A DNA stretch of 64,000 nucleotides. Source: Linum tenue (lineage: Eukaryota; Streptophyta; Magnoliopsida; Malpighiales; Linaceae). Location of the stretch: the NCBI GenBank assembly GCA_946122785.1, contig CAMGYJ010000006.1, positions 52,844,066-52,908,065 on the forward strand, in the 5' to 3' direction. The notes under the pieces were generated by a model. It was not told where the DNA came from and did not search any database. It saw only the letters and a program-made list of their open reading frames with translations. Every line of letters begins with the position of its first letter. Within the stretch, counting starts at the first letter, position 1. Below, one piece after another: positions 35,136-48,446 of the stretch. Made by a program: the position numbers and the translations under genes.

Positions 35136-35325
35136 CACTATGTTTGGGAAGGGGGGTTAATGGGAGGGGGAGAAAGTTTGGGGGGTAAATGCATTTGCCC
35201 CCATCTGGTTAATTATGAATAGTGTAGGGGGTGCAATTAGGGGGGCAAATCCACTATTCTCATTAACCCCCCAATTTGGGGTACAAATAGAGAGAGAAAG
35301 AGTTGAAGAATGGATAAAAAATAAA

Positions 35326-35369
<44 letters not shown>

Positions 35370-36561
35370 GGGGGAGTTCTACGATACCTAGGGTGAAATC
35401 CGGGGTACCGCATACCTTGAGTAAGAAAATGCTATCCAAAACATGAATTGACTGATCGTTCAGACATGATACTATACTTTAACTCTTAAAGATCAAAATC
35501 TAGGTCTCAATTCTCTAAATCTTACACCCCAAGATCAATTTAATTAGAAAAAATAATCGACGGTTATGATTCGTCCAAATATAGGAAAAAAAAATCAATG
35601 CACCATCTTAGAGTTTATAGTTTATGATTTAGATAATTAGGACTTAGGGTTCACTCATTAAGGGTTAGGGTATAGTATCATGCCCAAAAATCCTGCTAAT
35701 TCAAAGTCTATATAGCGTTTTCATACTCAAAGTATGTGGTACCCCGGATTTCACTCGGGGTACCGTAGAAGGCACCATATATATTGTTATGTTTTATATG
35801 TATGATTATGTTTTATGATTGTTGTGACTAAAAATGTCATGTAATCATTATTCTACAATAATACTTATTATTATTATGATACTAAAAATAATTATTATAA
35901 TGATTAAATAACTATTATTATGATTTTTACATTGATTTCGGGAGACATCATTTGATATACGATGAGAAAGTTTGTCAAATTGGCTTCAACTGTTTGACTC
36001 GGTCAAACAAGTGAGTCAAGATTCCTCAAGTCGAATCGAGATAGGATGGTCATTTATGGTTAAAATCGATTTAATAATGTCCATTTTACTCCGATTTAAC
36101 CATCATTTTGATAAATGAACGCCCGGGTGGGAGACATGAGCTAGTTATATGTTTTGGCCACAGATTGAGCTTCAAGCATAGTCATTCGAGGTCGCTCAAC
36201 CAATATTATTATTATGGACCCAACAATTTTATTTATGAATATTTATAATTAATTACTACTTGAGCATTAATATTTTTATATTATTTTATTAAATTATATT
36301 TTTAAATATTTTTAAATATTATTATTTTTATTTCATATTTATTTATGTGTGAATTTTTTATAACAATCTTTTACAAATTTGATATATCTATTTTACAATA
36401 ATATAATTTACTTACTTTTCACTAATTTGCACCCCCTAGTTTTTCATCCAAACAACAATTTACCCCTCCACTTTCACCCCCAACAACTTGCACCCCCCGC
36501 AATTTACCCCTCATCTTGTACTCCCCTCGAATTTGTACCCCCCTAGTTGCCAAACACAGTG
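35136..36561. mobile_element. Harbinger-like inverted-repeat element, 1426 bp
   Basis: Ends read CACTATGTTTGGGAAGGGGG on the left and CACTGTGTTTGGCAACTAGG from the right, followed on both sides by GGGGGT-rich subterminal sequence. TCA flanks both ends (35133-35135 and 36562-36564), a 3-bp duplication in the size used by PIF/Harbinger. No transposase is present. A (TA)n run and a second element (35370-35776) lie inside. Confidence 0.65.
35370..35776. mobile_element. fold-back MITE nested in the Harbinger-like element
   Basis: About 60 bp at the left end (GGGGGAGTTCTACGATACC, then GTGAAATCCGGGGTACC) recur inverted at the right end with few changes, and further inverted matches run inward. It inserted into a (TA)n run, so the target duplication cannot be defined. 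The long inverted ends favour a Mutator-type MITE, but this is unproven. Confidence 0.75.
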
Positions 36562-36589
36562 TCAAGGACTGAGATAAGAATTGAGATAT

Positions 36590-37198
36590 TGCCCTCATCT
36601 TTAAATAAAAAACTTATCAAAGATTAGTCCTCCACACATCAAATGCATAGGGATAACTAATTGTCCCTATAAGTTTCTAAATTTGTATCTCCAAATACAC
36701 ATGTCAAGACTATTATTCGTTCCTAAAAATTATATAGGAGACAATTAGTTGTCTCCAAAGATATAGTATAAGGGACCAATTGTCATCCTCAAATACTAAA
36801 ACTTTAGGGAACGATTTGTTGACTTCAATTTGAAACATATGTGGAAGACATGTAGACCCCCAAATATACACAACGCGGACATGAAATGGATTATAGGGGA
36901 CATGATTTTGTACTTAGAAAAAATGTTTAGGGGACAACTTAGTGTCTCGAAAGTCATGACTATAGGGACGACATGTTGTCTTACCTCGGGGGAAAATGAG
37001 ACAGCAACTAGTGAGTATCGGGGACGACTGTTGTTCCTACTACTAGGGACGGCCTAAATTTTGTCGTCCCCAAAGCAATTGAGACAAGCATTTAAGGGAC
37101 GAAACATTGGGGACGACTAAGTCATCCCCAAAAACTATGGGGACGATTTTATCAATTTTCGGGGACCAGAAACCTTAAACCTTACCTTTTTTGTAGTG
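36590..37198. mobile_element. CACTA transposon end
   Basis: The right edge reads CTTTTTTGTAGTG, the inverse of CACTACAAAAAAG, the terminus of plant CACTA elements. The 600 bp before it are packed with GGGGACGA/TCGTCCCC motifs in both orientations, as in CACTA subterminal regions. No matching left end is visible, so this is a truncated copy and the left edge is a guess. Confidence 0.7.
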
Positions 37199-38180
37199 AA
37201 TGTATCATCTAGTTTCCATTCCTACACATTCATATTCAAACTAGCTATTAAATAAGAGAGAAGGAAGATACCACCATCGATGATGACAACATCTCCTAAA
37301 ATGCACTCCCTCTTACGCATGCTAAGCTCCTTACTCATCATAGTGATACATTTTAGTGGAAATTTTGCAGTCTCGGGAATAATGTGCCTAGCTCTCTATT
37401 TATAGAGTTAGACCTCTGCTAAATCAACCCTAAGATAAAAACTAGGATTAGTTTTCCTTGACTTTAGGCAAAAAAACACTGTTGGACCTCAAGCATCGTC
37501 CATAAGAGGCATGGCGGCGGTGCTACCCTTTGCTTGGACAGTCACCTATTCTTATACCACATTAGGCCGATTCTTCTTCTGTTGGACTTCTTTTTGGATT
37601 TTTTAACAACCTCATGCTAGGTTCTCCATCATTGGACCTTGTCTTCTTGTCTTCATAGTCAAAACTCCATATTCTTTCTCTTGTAACTCCTTTGTTCCTC
37701 TAGTTGTCCTTCAATTATTGATCCAAATTATCATCAATTATGTTTGTTCATGAAAATCAAAAAAACATACCAAAAAGGCATAAACAAAACATAACCTACA
37801 TCTATAAAACACACATTGATCAAATAATTATGATTTAGACATAAAATATATTTATTATGCATTGATAAAAGGGGAAATATATCAAATATGGCCTCGATAA
37901 ACAATAAAATTTAAGTGTCATTGGGTATCACAGCATGGTTCAGATCCAGGGTGGTGGACACCAGGGTGGACCTTCATTCGGTGACCTCAGAATTTGAGAT
38001 TCGCGTATGTTTGGCAGATCAAGGGAGATCCATGTCTAATAGGGTAAGATCAAAGGTGATCTGCATCTGGGAAATATTTGTGTCAAAAAGTTTGTCGATA
38101 CAAGGTGTTTGACGGATCAAGATAATCGTTGAGGAAGGACATGATGTTCATGGTCCTTGGCTTGAGGGGAGAATTGTTAA
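37199..38180. other. spacer, no gene seen
   Basis: Includes CTCTATTTATAGAG near 37395, a palindrome overlapping a TATA-like motif. No coding sequence is recognised. Confidence 0.35.
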
Positions 38181-38182
38181 GG

Positions 38183-38712
38183 TTAGTGTAGTCAAAATCT
38201 AGATTTAAATCCTAAAATCCTACGCTTTTACAATTTTACTTACCTATTCCGTTTCTGATTTCACTATAAAATCTATGGACCTTAAAATCCTACACTATTC
38301 ACGATTTAAATCCTTAAAATCTTACGATTTTACGATTCGAATCTTTGAGTCAATTGTACTTATTTTCCCCAGAATTTGTAAAATTATGCCTCTTTTTGTT
38401 CTCCTCCACAACATCATCTTGTTCTCTCACACTAACCACCATCGACTATAATCAATTCAAATCAACGTATAAATAATCATCGATTCACCACCTCTTAACG
38501 TTAACCTTGATAAATTGGAACATTAACCTTTAAAAATTATCATTGTAAGTGTTATGTGCTTTTTTGTTCTTCCTTATTTTCCTTACTAATATTATTCCAT
38601 CTTCATTTTTCTAAGGACCTTAAAAATCCTACGATTTTACAATTCCGATTTTACCCCCATTTTTTATTTTAGGTAAAATCCTGATTTTAACTGCTTTGGT
38701 TAGGGTGCAATC
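38183..38712. repeat. MITE-like repeat of the AAAATC family, second copy
   Basis: Opens TGTAGTCAAAATCTAGATTT and ends, inverted, GCAGTTAAAATCAGGATTTT. GGTTAG occurs at both borders. Homologous to 29957-30180 and longer. Confidence 0.6.
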
Positions 38713-39063
38713 CAAGTACCACATCAGAAATACAAGGTAATGAACGCTTGTATATTAGTGTCCACCAAGCTTATTAGTACAAGGTCTTTTGGGAAGGAAC
38801 CTAAAAGTAAATTTGTATGGGTTTGGCCCAAAGTAGGCAATATCGTACTAATAAGCTACCTGATTTTAACATCTTTTTTGGCTGTAGATTGTAACAGGAT
38901 GTGTTTGTAGCAATTGTTCGCTCTTCTATTTCATGTAGTAATCATTGGGCGAGTAATCTGAATTGTTTATCCAAGTGATTAGTGCAGTAACTGATGACAC
39001 TTAGAGTATACTATTTTAGAGCTACACTTTATGGCATATTCATCATGGTCTTCACATCATTTA

Positions 39064-40330
39064 TCATCTTAATACCTTGAATTTTCTATGTGATAGACGT
39101 GCTTTGATATCCCTATGACTACTTTTACTATTTTGATGCACTCTTGATCGTGTTTCATTTGTTTTCATTCCTAAGTATCCTAGTTGGCCATCTTGTATGG
39201 AGGGAATTATCATGAGAAGCAAAAGGTCGAGAATACGAGTGTCCAAGATCAAACGAGGTCTTTTTGAAGTTCAGATAAGGGTTAAAAGGCCCAAACAAGT
39301 TATCAGTACAAGGCAGTCAAAGTCCAGGAATGGTTGCCCGCATTGCCAATTTTCACTTTAAACCACCAAAATCGACGCCATTTTGGAGGGTGACTAAACT
39401 TTGTTAGGTCGTTGTCAAGGTTTCATCCAGGTGTAGGGGTTACGTCTAGAAAGCTTCGTGGAAGCACGGAGGACGCGCTAAAGGCTAAGTTCTCCCTCCC
39501 AGAAACCCTAATCCAAGTCTTATAAGTAGGTCTCTAGAGTTCAGAACTTGGTAGCCAGTGATAGGAGGCTGAAGGAGGGCCATTACTTTACCGACAAAAT
39601 GACTTACCCGACTTAGCGCAAAACCAGAATAGAGGAAAAAATCAGCTGCCAAATCTGTCGCGCACCCCGAATCCTGATTTCTCTATTGTGGCCACTGATT
39701 TAAAGGCTTCTGTGGGATCGTCATTTTCGATAAATGAATCCCCAGGAACTCATTCCTACGTCTAGTTTGTTCCATATTCGTATAGTTTGCGAACCCTAGA
39801 GGTTCTTTGTCTTTGTAACTCTTGATTTTGGCATATATGAATTGATTTCTTCTTCTGCTTTATTCTTTTCTTTGGGTTTATTGTTGCTGTGATTTTATGC
39901 TTAATACAAGGACTAGTTTCAAAGGCTATATGCTCATAACCGATTCGTGGGTGGATGAGACTAGAGATGACAGTCCCTCACGATTGATACTCAATCGATC
40001 AAACTGTGTCAACTTTCTTGAGAGAGAAATATATAGGGTCACCATGAATGCCTACTAGATTTGGGAATTGCCAGCCATATGGTAGAGATAAACCTAACGA
40101 AGATCAAGCATCTCATATTTTGGTAGAATCAAGATTGGATTCTTGATTTCCCAGAAGAGTGTTTATCTGAATTTCACATCAGCAGAGCGGTTTTGAAGGA
40201 AATTACTTTTGTGATTAGAAATAGAAGGTGAAGATGACGGAGAACGGGTTCGCCAAAATCATACCAGACAACCCAATGTCAAATTTTATCCTTTTATCGT
40301 TTCGTCTGCAAATTTAGTCATAGTTATAGT
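39064..40330 (+). repeat. 5' LTR of a decayed Ty3 element, approximate edges
   Basis: About 39210-39290 contains ATGAGAAGCAAAAGGTCGAG and ATACGAGTGTCCAAGATCAA, closely matching 19575-19650 in the LTR at 19325. It ends near 40330, just before a degenerate primer-binding site, and is followed by gag. The left edge is a guess. Confidence 0.5.
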
Positions 40331-40332
40331 TT

Positions 40333-40347
40333 TGGAGCTGTCGCTGA
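40333..40347 (+). promoter_or_regulatory. degenerate primer-binding site, Asp-tRNA type
   Basis: TGGAGCTGTCGCTGA resembles TGGCGCCGTTGCCGG, used by many Athila/Tat elements. Three of the four differences are C/T changes, in line with decay of methylated cytosines. Confidence 0.5.
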
Positions 40348-40563
40348 ACCTTCATAAGAGTAGGCCTAATTTAATGTAGTTTTGTCTCGTAGTTTATAAA
40401 AAACATCGAACACCCTAGTTTGAAATTTTTTAAAAGAGGTGTGGACCGTCCTTGTTAGTCGTTTGGTAAGAAGTCAAAAGGTGCAATTTCATATGTTCAA
40501 ACCTAGTTTTTCTAGCCAAGAAAACAAATCGGCACTCCGAACGGGACCTGTGTGTTCAATTTG

Positions 40564-42640
40564 ATGGCTTCGATGCAGAGAAATCAAGATGGTTATGGTT
40601 CGATTGGTTTTATGGAGGAACAGGTGGCCAACATTGAACATAGCCAAGAATCAGAGGCGGTGGCCGGAAACAATGGTGGGGCAGAGATCCTACCAACGGG
40701 TGACGCCTAGTGGAGATATTGGTGAAATAGTGGGGGTCCTTCGTCAGATGATGGATGAGACCATAAGCTCATGGCTGAGAACCGTCGAGCCACCGAGGAG
40801 AACAACCAAATGATGGTGGAGAACCATCGCATGATGGAGGAGACTAGAGCTACTTCTCATCAGGTAAACTCTCAAATGGACGACTGTATTAATTCTCAAG
40901 TTGATGGGCGTCTGAGTCAATTATTTGAAGTGGTAAATAAGAACAAAAATGATTTTGATGAGTTTAGAAATTTTTTAACCACAACAATAGTTCAATGTAG
41001 TGCTCTGTCATTAGATGGGGGTAATCCAAACCCCAATAACAATTCTGTAAATTTTAGTTCATCTCCTATCGGCGGCGGAAATGGTTAGCCACGACAAGAT
41101 AACTTCTCCCCGCCGATAACAAACCAACCAACCCCTCACCGTATCAATCGCAGCCAGATTGCCGCCACAACTAAAGTAGAGGTGATGCCCAATGTGGGAG
41201 TTGGAGAATTACCGCCACGTGGGGAGAATTTGGGAGTCACGTATTCCACTCTAGTGGAACCACCACCCATACCCATACAAGTGGCAAGGCCCTATACGGT
41301 GTCTTCTCACTTGGGAGGCAGAGTAGGATTAGATGGGGGAGATCAAGTTCCTCCAAGGATGTACCCAACACCCGTGTCACCTCATTTCAATGGGCATGGC
41401 ATGGAACGCATGGGATTCGTACCTCATGGGCGGCAACAAGGGGGCATGATCCCAATACTCTATGGGAACATGTGGCTCAACTTCTCACCGAGCAATTCAG
41501 CATGGGAGTGAGACCCACCATGCCACTTGTCTACCGAAAACCCTATCCTTAGTGGGTGGATAGACTCTACCCATTCCCAAGGGGGTTTAGGGCTCTAGTT
41601 GGCCATGTTTAGTAGGACAGGGGACCAGTCTACCATGGAGCATATTGGACGTTTCACTGTCCAGTGTGAAAACGTAGGAGATTTTATTAAGTTAAGAGTA
41701 TTTGGCAACTCATTGATTGGACCTGCTTTTGCATGGTATGTCAACTTGCCATCTAACTCCATCTAGACATGAAAACAAATGGAGAAAATCTTCCTTGCTC
41801 ATTTCTATTGATCTGAGCGTGAGGTTTCCATGGCTAACTTGGCACGAATGTGCCAAGATCCAGGAGATTCGATGGAGCATTTCTTGACAAACTTCAAGAA
41901 TGCTCGTAACCGTTTCTTTGTCAATCTAACACACACAGAGATTTTGTCAAGTTAGCACAAGAGGGGTTGAGTTGAGCTAAGGAAGAAATTCCAAGACAAT
42001 GAGTTCTCCGACTTGTTCCAACTAATGTTAACTCAGAGGAGTGCCTCAAGGGGGAAATACTTCCCTAACATCGGGTACCCTGTAAATAACATTGGTCTAT
42101 AGGCCATTGAGGTGGAGGTAGACCTGCCTAGGTTAACTCAGAGGAAGCCATATGCATGTGGTCATTTGGCTAAGATGGACAACGAACCTCAAGGGGGTAG
42201 AGCAAATCATGCCCCCCATCCAGCCAAAAAGTATTCCTTCGATGTCTCCAAAGCTGACTTGGTTTTTGCCAACTCTACAAAGATGGTCAAATTAAGCTGA
42301 TAGGGGGGCATAACATCCCACCCCCTGAGAAATTACAAGGAAATAAATATTGTAAGTGGCATAATAGCATGTCACACTCCACTTACTCACGTTTGGTTTT
42401 TCGCAATGTATTGCAGGATGCCATCAAGAAGGGTTGCATCAAGTTCCTTGAGCCAAAGAAGGATGCCATGCTGGTGGATACGAACCTGTTTCCCAACATG
42501 ATTGGCGTCAACATTGTTAACCCTGACTTCTCCTAGATTGAGCTTCCCCGTTTCGAACTGGTTTTAGATACAACACCGCAACAAGGCACCCTCAATGTGG
42601 TGTTCGAGCAAGGAGAGTCATCGAGAGCTACGCAAGCCAA
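40564..42640 (+). pseudogene. Ty3 gag with start of protease region, many stops
   Basis: Starts MASMQRNQDGYGS. A Glu/Met-rich coiled-coil-like part follows (ENRRATEENNQMMVENHR). The capsid domain at about 41635-41940 shows HIGRFTVQCENV, LFGNSL-like VFGNSLIGPAFAWYV and EHFLTNFKNARNR, the plant retrotransposon gag signature. A later YCKWHNSMSHST-like block (near 42345) and DLPRLT/KPYACGHL text are typical of the region before the protease. At least six stops or frame changes occur, for example near 41090, 41763 and 41812. No reverse transcriptase or integrase follows in the window. Confidence 0.8.
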
Positions 42641-44112
42641 CTTGGTCACGTTTAAGGTGTCAAGTGAGGTGGAGAAGCTATGCACTCAATGCAAAATGAG
42701 TCTTAGACTTGATGAAGTGAGACCGAATTGATTAGACCAACAAAGACTTGGCTCACCCCATAAACCGAGATACCCACCTTATCAAAGACAAATAGAGGGG
42801 TCATACTACCAGCTTGGGTGCAAATGAGCCAATGGGTATCATATGGTCTTCTTCCCATGAGAAGGACTTCAAGATACCCAATAAGCGACAAGGAGGGTGG
42901 CATACTTATGACATGCATCGTCACCAACCAGTAGCATTGGAGGGATGACAATGACTCAAAGGAGGAGATTCCTACGTAAGAATGCCGAAGCATGGCAGGG
43001 GCAATACCCAGTAGTACATGGTGGGTTGATGATGATGTTCGAGCTAGTATCGAAATGGACAACTCTATGGCCACGAGTCTCAAAGTCAAAGCGAATGATA
43101 AGGGCAAGCATGTCCAAACCCAAAGTGATGTTAAGCGTCGAAAATGGTTGGAAGATAGACTACAAGAAAAATGTGATGGTTATGATGGTGAAATTGATGA
43201 GTACTGTGGGGAAGACAGACTCAAAGATGAACAACACAATCCCAAGTTCGATAGGGGTGAGAAAGACGATGAAGTGGATGATGCAAAGGCAACTTGTGAA
43301 GGATAAACTCCTTTGAACAACCATGGTCTTATGGTGTATGGTTGGGTTGTTTGGTTTAGTCCATGGACATGGAAATGGATGTACACTTTTGGGACGTTGG
43401 TTATTGCCAAAGGTTATGGAGATCAATGATGCTTGTCACTACTTATTATATGTAATAAATAAATAAATAATTGCAAATATATTAATAATTACTATAAAAA
43501 GTCAATCATTGTTATATAAAAATGCCAAAGTGACAAGTTTGAGTAGGAGTTGGTAGGTTTCGATGTGAGAATCTTTCCACGACTAGTAAGCCTCAATCAC
43601 TACTCCCTGTTGACTTTGACTTTAATATACCAGATTGGTTTATAAGTGTGAATGGTTGGGTTCTTGATCCCTTACACTCCATTGAGACGTGTGATGTCAT
43701 TAGTCTTAATACTGGTAAGCCACGAATTAAGGTGGATTAACCATTGAAAACCTTACAATCTCGCAAATGTATGAACCATACCCCTCATGACAAGATAGGG
43801 GGTAATGGTGATTGACATGGGATATAATTAGTAGTAGTTGGAATTAACTAGGGAGCATGTTGATGTTATTGGCCCAATAGGTTCAAAAGATATCATGCCA
43901 CGTGGTTTAAGAATAACCATGGGTGTTGGAGGTCAAAATTGCATGGGGGCACGGTTTGTGTCGAGAGGGAAGAAGGACTATTGGGGGCATGACGAGTTAG
44001 ATAAGAGAGGAGGCCCCCTGATGTGATGAGGGCATCAACATGTTGGCTAAGTTGGCCAAGTATGCCGCTTTCGTAGTGGTGAATTATTTCTATCAACATG
44101 TGGTAGGTTGTC
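42641..44112. other. decayed retrotransposon-like sequence
   Basis: Short open pieces rich in Asp, Lys and Met (42945-43316) and scattered plus-strand text suggest further decayed internal sequence of the Ty3 element. I cannot assign domains. Confidence 0.4.
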
Positions 44113-45430
44113 TGACTTCCTGCCTCTCGCTACCAACTCCATACCATATGGTATCTCCTTCGATTTTTAGTCGTTTTCGAAAATTTTTGCATAGAAGGAA
44201 CGATTTAATCATGATCTATTAGATTTTAAATTTTTATGGGTGAAAAAATTCCATACCTCTCGTTATCAACTCCATACCATACTATACCACCTTGGTATGT
44301 GGTGGTATTTTCCATACCATATGGTATGCTGTTATTTAATATCAGTCAATACCATATGGTACAGTCAAATACCATATGGTATAGACTGGTAATAACTGGC
44401 CAATTTTTTTGTTCCAAAAATATCAAAGTAAATATCATTTTGAAGAGCACAATTAATATGATCTAATTGTGCAAAAAAAAAAATTAAATTCCGAGTTAAA
44501 ACCAGTGAGAGATTGTCTGTTAAAGATTAAGAGAATGAAAATTAAAGATTTTTCGAGGAGAGAGAAGGAGGCACCGATGTGGCGGATTCTTATTGGGTTA
44601 TGCATTGGTTATAGCACCACAAGGTGACTCACCGGATCTGCTCCCCTTTTAAAATCACGTATCAGTTGTGCTCAAGATATGGTGCATAACCTTAGCAAGC
44701 TTAACATGAGTAATCAATTCTGGACTTTTTTTTAAATGTATGCAGATCTAAGGGTTGTAAATTAAAGACATTTTATTTCCCCCTATTTTTCTTAATCGGA
44801 TCATATCTTCTTCATTCTAACTCGAATTTCAAATTTTTTTTGCACAGATGGAACGAGTTCGTTGTACTCTACAAAATGAGATACATTGTCAATATTTTTG
44901 AGGAAAAAAAATTCATACATCTCGTTACCAACTTCATACCATATGGTATCTCCTTCATTTTTTAGTTGTTTTCGAAAATTTTTGCACAAAAGAAACAATT
45001 TAATCATGATATATTGGATTTCAAAAATTTATGGGTGAAAAAATTTCATACCTCTCGTTATCAACTCCATGACATACTATACCCCCTGGTATGAGGTAGT
45101 ATTTTTCATACCATACGGTATAGACTGGTAATAACTAGCTCAAATTTTTAATACCAGTCAATACCATATGATATAGACTGGTAATAACTGGCTCAAATTT
45201 TTTTGTTCCAAAATATATAAATGTGGATATCATTTTGAAGAGCACAATTAATCTTATCTAATTGTGCAAATAAAAAATTAAATTCCAACTTAAACGAGCG
45301 AGAAATCTTTTGTTAAAGATTATGAGGGAATTAAAGACTTTTCAAGAGAGAGAAGATGCGCTTATGTGGCGAATTCTGATTAAGTTATACATGTGGTTAT
45401 TGACCACAAGGTTATGCACATGATCAGCTC
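44113..45430. repeat. direct duplication of about 0.5 kb, period about 0.8 kb, with CATACCATATGGTATG motifs
   Basis: 44113-44645 and about 44915-45430 are two diverged copies in the same orientation. Shared landmarks are CGTTTTCGAAAATTTTTGCA, ATGGGTGAAAAAATT, ATAGACTGGTAATAACTGGC and AAGAGCACAATTAAT. Both hold several palindromic CATACCATATGGTATG-like motifs. The spacer 44646-44914 resembles the beginning of the unit only loosely. Confidence 0.8.
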
Positions 45431-47116
45431 CTTATCAATTGAGGTTTTAATTTTATATATTGACCAAAAATTAGCAGACAGGAAGAAAATCTTTATTTAC
45501 AAAACTCAATAAAACTAAGATTTATAGTTAGTAATTAGCTTGTCATTTAATAGCCATAATCAATACTAGATTTGGGCCCGACCGATGGTCGGATTCATTT
45601 GATCACTGACATAAACAATAATTTAACTGTGCACGATACAATTTTATTTGACATCATAAAAAATACAAAATATTTAATTATCATGCTTTGATTCATTGAT
45701 GAAAGTCCTTATCGAAAGATGGAAAAAAGACATATGCATGGGACCCGATGTTTAAAAACATTAGCAAACAACACTTCCATTTACTCCTCCTTATTATAAT
45801 TATTGTAAAATATTCGGACTTCTTTGAGATTGCTCCGCCAATAGCAGCATCTTCATATCCACTAATAACAGTGTCTTTGCCTACATCACTGAAACCTCTA
45901 CCTTTGCCATCACATAGTCTCTTCTTTATTCTCAACAACACAATTATCTAATTTTGGCAAAAGATTATTTAAGTTATTATTTTGATGTTACTAATTAGTC
46001 TCGAAAATAAGTTATCAATTATCTCAAACCTCTCAAACACCGAACACCATCATCTATGTTGTTCCAGCCACTCCATTGATCGTCTTCAAAGACATTGTTG
46101 AGCTTTACTTGGAAGTTTTGATGGATATCTCGGTGTCAAAGAAGCAGCAAGTATGAGCTCTCATAAAGAAGGATGATGCAACTACTTTTTGGTGGTAGCA
46201 TGAATTGGAAAATTTTCATTCGGATTATGCATTGAGTGCCTTTTGTCATAGCGAGTTCATTGTGAGAGCTAGAGTGAATCGGAAGTGAAAGAGTTGTCAA
46301 GCCTTGAACTAAAAGTATGGAATGAATTCATAGAAATTCAAGTTCATTCTTGTGGGAAAGAATCTTTCAAAGGGGTTGGGTTGATGAAAGATTAGTTATT
46401 ATTATTAAATTAGGGCAAATACAATAAAACAACTTAACCTTTAGTTTTTAATCAAAATAATAGCCAAACCTTTCAAAAACAATTTAATAGCCAAATCGTC
46501 AACTTTTCGTCTGACGTGACATAATTTTAAGTGAGCGGGATGATTTTGGCTGATGACGCAAGAAGGAAAACATTTTTTATTATTCTTCTGCCTTTAATTA
46601 ATTATAATGGGAAAATATAGCCTGTTAAAATTAATTGGGAAAAAGTTATATGTCTCCCATGTACGGTTGATGAGGTTATTGACGATTATAAAAAATGAAT
46701 TATTGACTAATCTACTCTCATGATAGCCCTTATGTTTTGGAAATTGGAGATTAATACTTGAACTTGGCTTGCTTCGAAAATCAAAAGGATCGTTACTATT
46801 TGAAATTTGGGATTATTTTCTATTTTTTTTAATGTGTGAATAGAAAGCATGACCAAGGAATAAATTGAGGCCAAACCCAAGCCCAAACGCACTGAAGCAG
46901 GGAACGGAATTGCAGGCTAAAAATGCTTGGTGCCTTGGTTGGAAAAGACCGGCGAGACCTTCATTGAGTTGCGCAGAAACCTCCAATTTTACAATTACAT
47001 ATGTTCAGCTGGGGAACGTCTATATACTATTGGGAAGAGACATAGGGGTGGTTTGGTATTTTGAACCATTCTATTTTTCCTTTAATCGACACGAATACTG
47101 GAAGAGAGTTAATGTA
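45431..47116. other. spacer, no confident gene
   Basis: AT-rich. An 82-codon minus-strand open stretch at 45693-45941 and a degenerate coding-like stretch at 46040-46330 are present without recognised domains. Confidence 0.3.
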
Positions 47117-47124
47117 CTTGTGAC

Positions 47125-47910
47125 TAAGAATCGGCAATGGGCGGGTTGGGTGAGTTTTAATTTCAAATTGACCCATCCGCTTACTAGCGGGTTGGAATAA
47201 TTATGACCCGCAATTCACCCACATTATTATGCGGGTCGCGTTGGGTGGGTGGCGGATTTGTGCGGTTGGGTCGTGGGTTAACCCGCAACAGTAATTCTCC
47301 AATCAGCTATTAAGAAAATTGACAAACATTTGTAATAAATTCATAGCAAAGTAGTAAGATTGTATCAATTTAGACACTTATCACTTTCTCTCTAGTGAAT
47401 CTATGTAGTATTTGCATAAAAAAATTTACTACTCTCCATCAATTGTGTAGAGAAAACTTTCGCATGTTGTGATTTTGATATAATTAATAATTTATAGTTT
47501 TCATCCCAATATATAATGAATATTAACAATAATTTGCATCCCAATATCCAATAAATGGATATTATTACACAACACAATAACCAATAACAATAGTCAAAAG
47601 TATTTTTTATTTTTTATTTTATTTTATTTTTTATTTTTTTCAAAAGTATTATTTATTCTCCACTTTAAAAAGTAGGTCGCAGTGCGGTATGAAAATATGA
47701 TGAATACTTGATACTATAAGAAATAACATTTTTTTCATGTGAAAATAGGAAGCGGGTCTTTCGGGTGACTCGCAATCCACCCATCACCCACCCACATAAG
47801 TGCGGGTGGTAGATTTATCAATCCGCAATCCAACCATAGCTTGTGGGTCGGATTAGTTGCAGGTGGATCGATATCAATCTGCGGATTACCCACCCACATG
47901 TCCACTCCTA
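47125..47910. mobile_element. hAT-type MITE, 786 bp, TSD CTTGTGAC
   Basis: Exact 8-bp duplication CTTGTGAC at 47117-47124 and 47911-47918. Ends read TAAGAATCGGCAATGGGCGG and, from the right, TAGGAGTGGACATGTGGGTG. Subterminal regions are filled with GCGGGT/ACCCGC motifs. The middle is AT-rich and noncoding. Confidence 0.92.
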
Positions 47911-47918
47911 CTTGTGAC

Positions 47919-48446
47919 AAGTGAAAGCCTACTTTTCTATTTTTTTTATAATAAAGCCATATCTCATTTATTCTAACTCATAAATTTAAAAAAATTATAT
48001 GTACAGTGCACATTAATAATGATCTACATAATAATATTCATTTAAAAATATTTAGAGAAAAAAGTTATCTTCAAAATACATATTGTTGTAGGATATAACT
48101 ATCATATCATTATGATAGGATTGCGATGTGATGACATATCTCATTTGTTTTAATTCAAAATTCAAAAACTTTGTATAGAATTAATTTATTATTAATTATC
48201 AACACAATTATATTTATTATGCTATATTTTGAGCATAAGAAAAAAAGTACCCTCAAAATACATGTGTCCAATCATTGTCGTACAATTATCTAACCACTAT
48301 GGTAAGATAGACAATACTATCATATTATAATATTATCATAGCATGATAGTGGTATAATGACATCAAAATGTTTTGCTCAAAGATAAGAAGTTCATACGAC
48401 CACTATCATACCAACGTCACACAATTATGATAAAACTGACATCGAG
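47919..48446. other. AT-rich spacer with loosely repeated TATCTCATTT text
   Basis: Two diverged copies of CATATCTCATTTGTTTTAATTC-like text (about 47960 and 48140) and several ATCATACC motifs occur. No gene. Confidence 0.35.

Noticed and set aside
36565..37198. A short complete CACTA MITE
   Set aside because: Only the right CACTA terminus is present; no inverted left terminus or 3-bp duplication was found.
43160..43426. Minus-strand frame in the decayed Ty3 region
   Set aside because: Antisense of Asp/Lys-rich text on the plus strand; hydrophobic composition follows from that.
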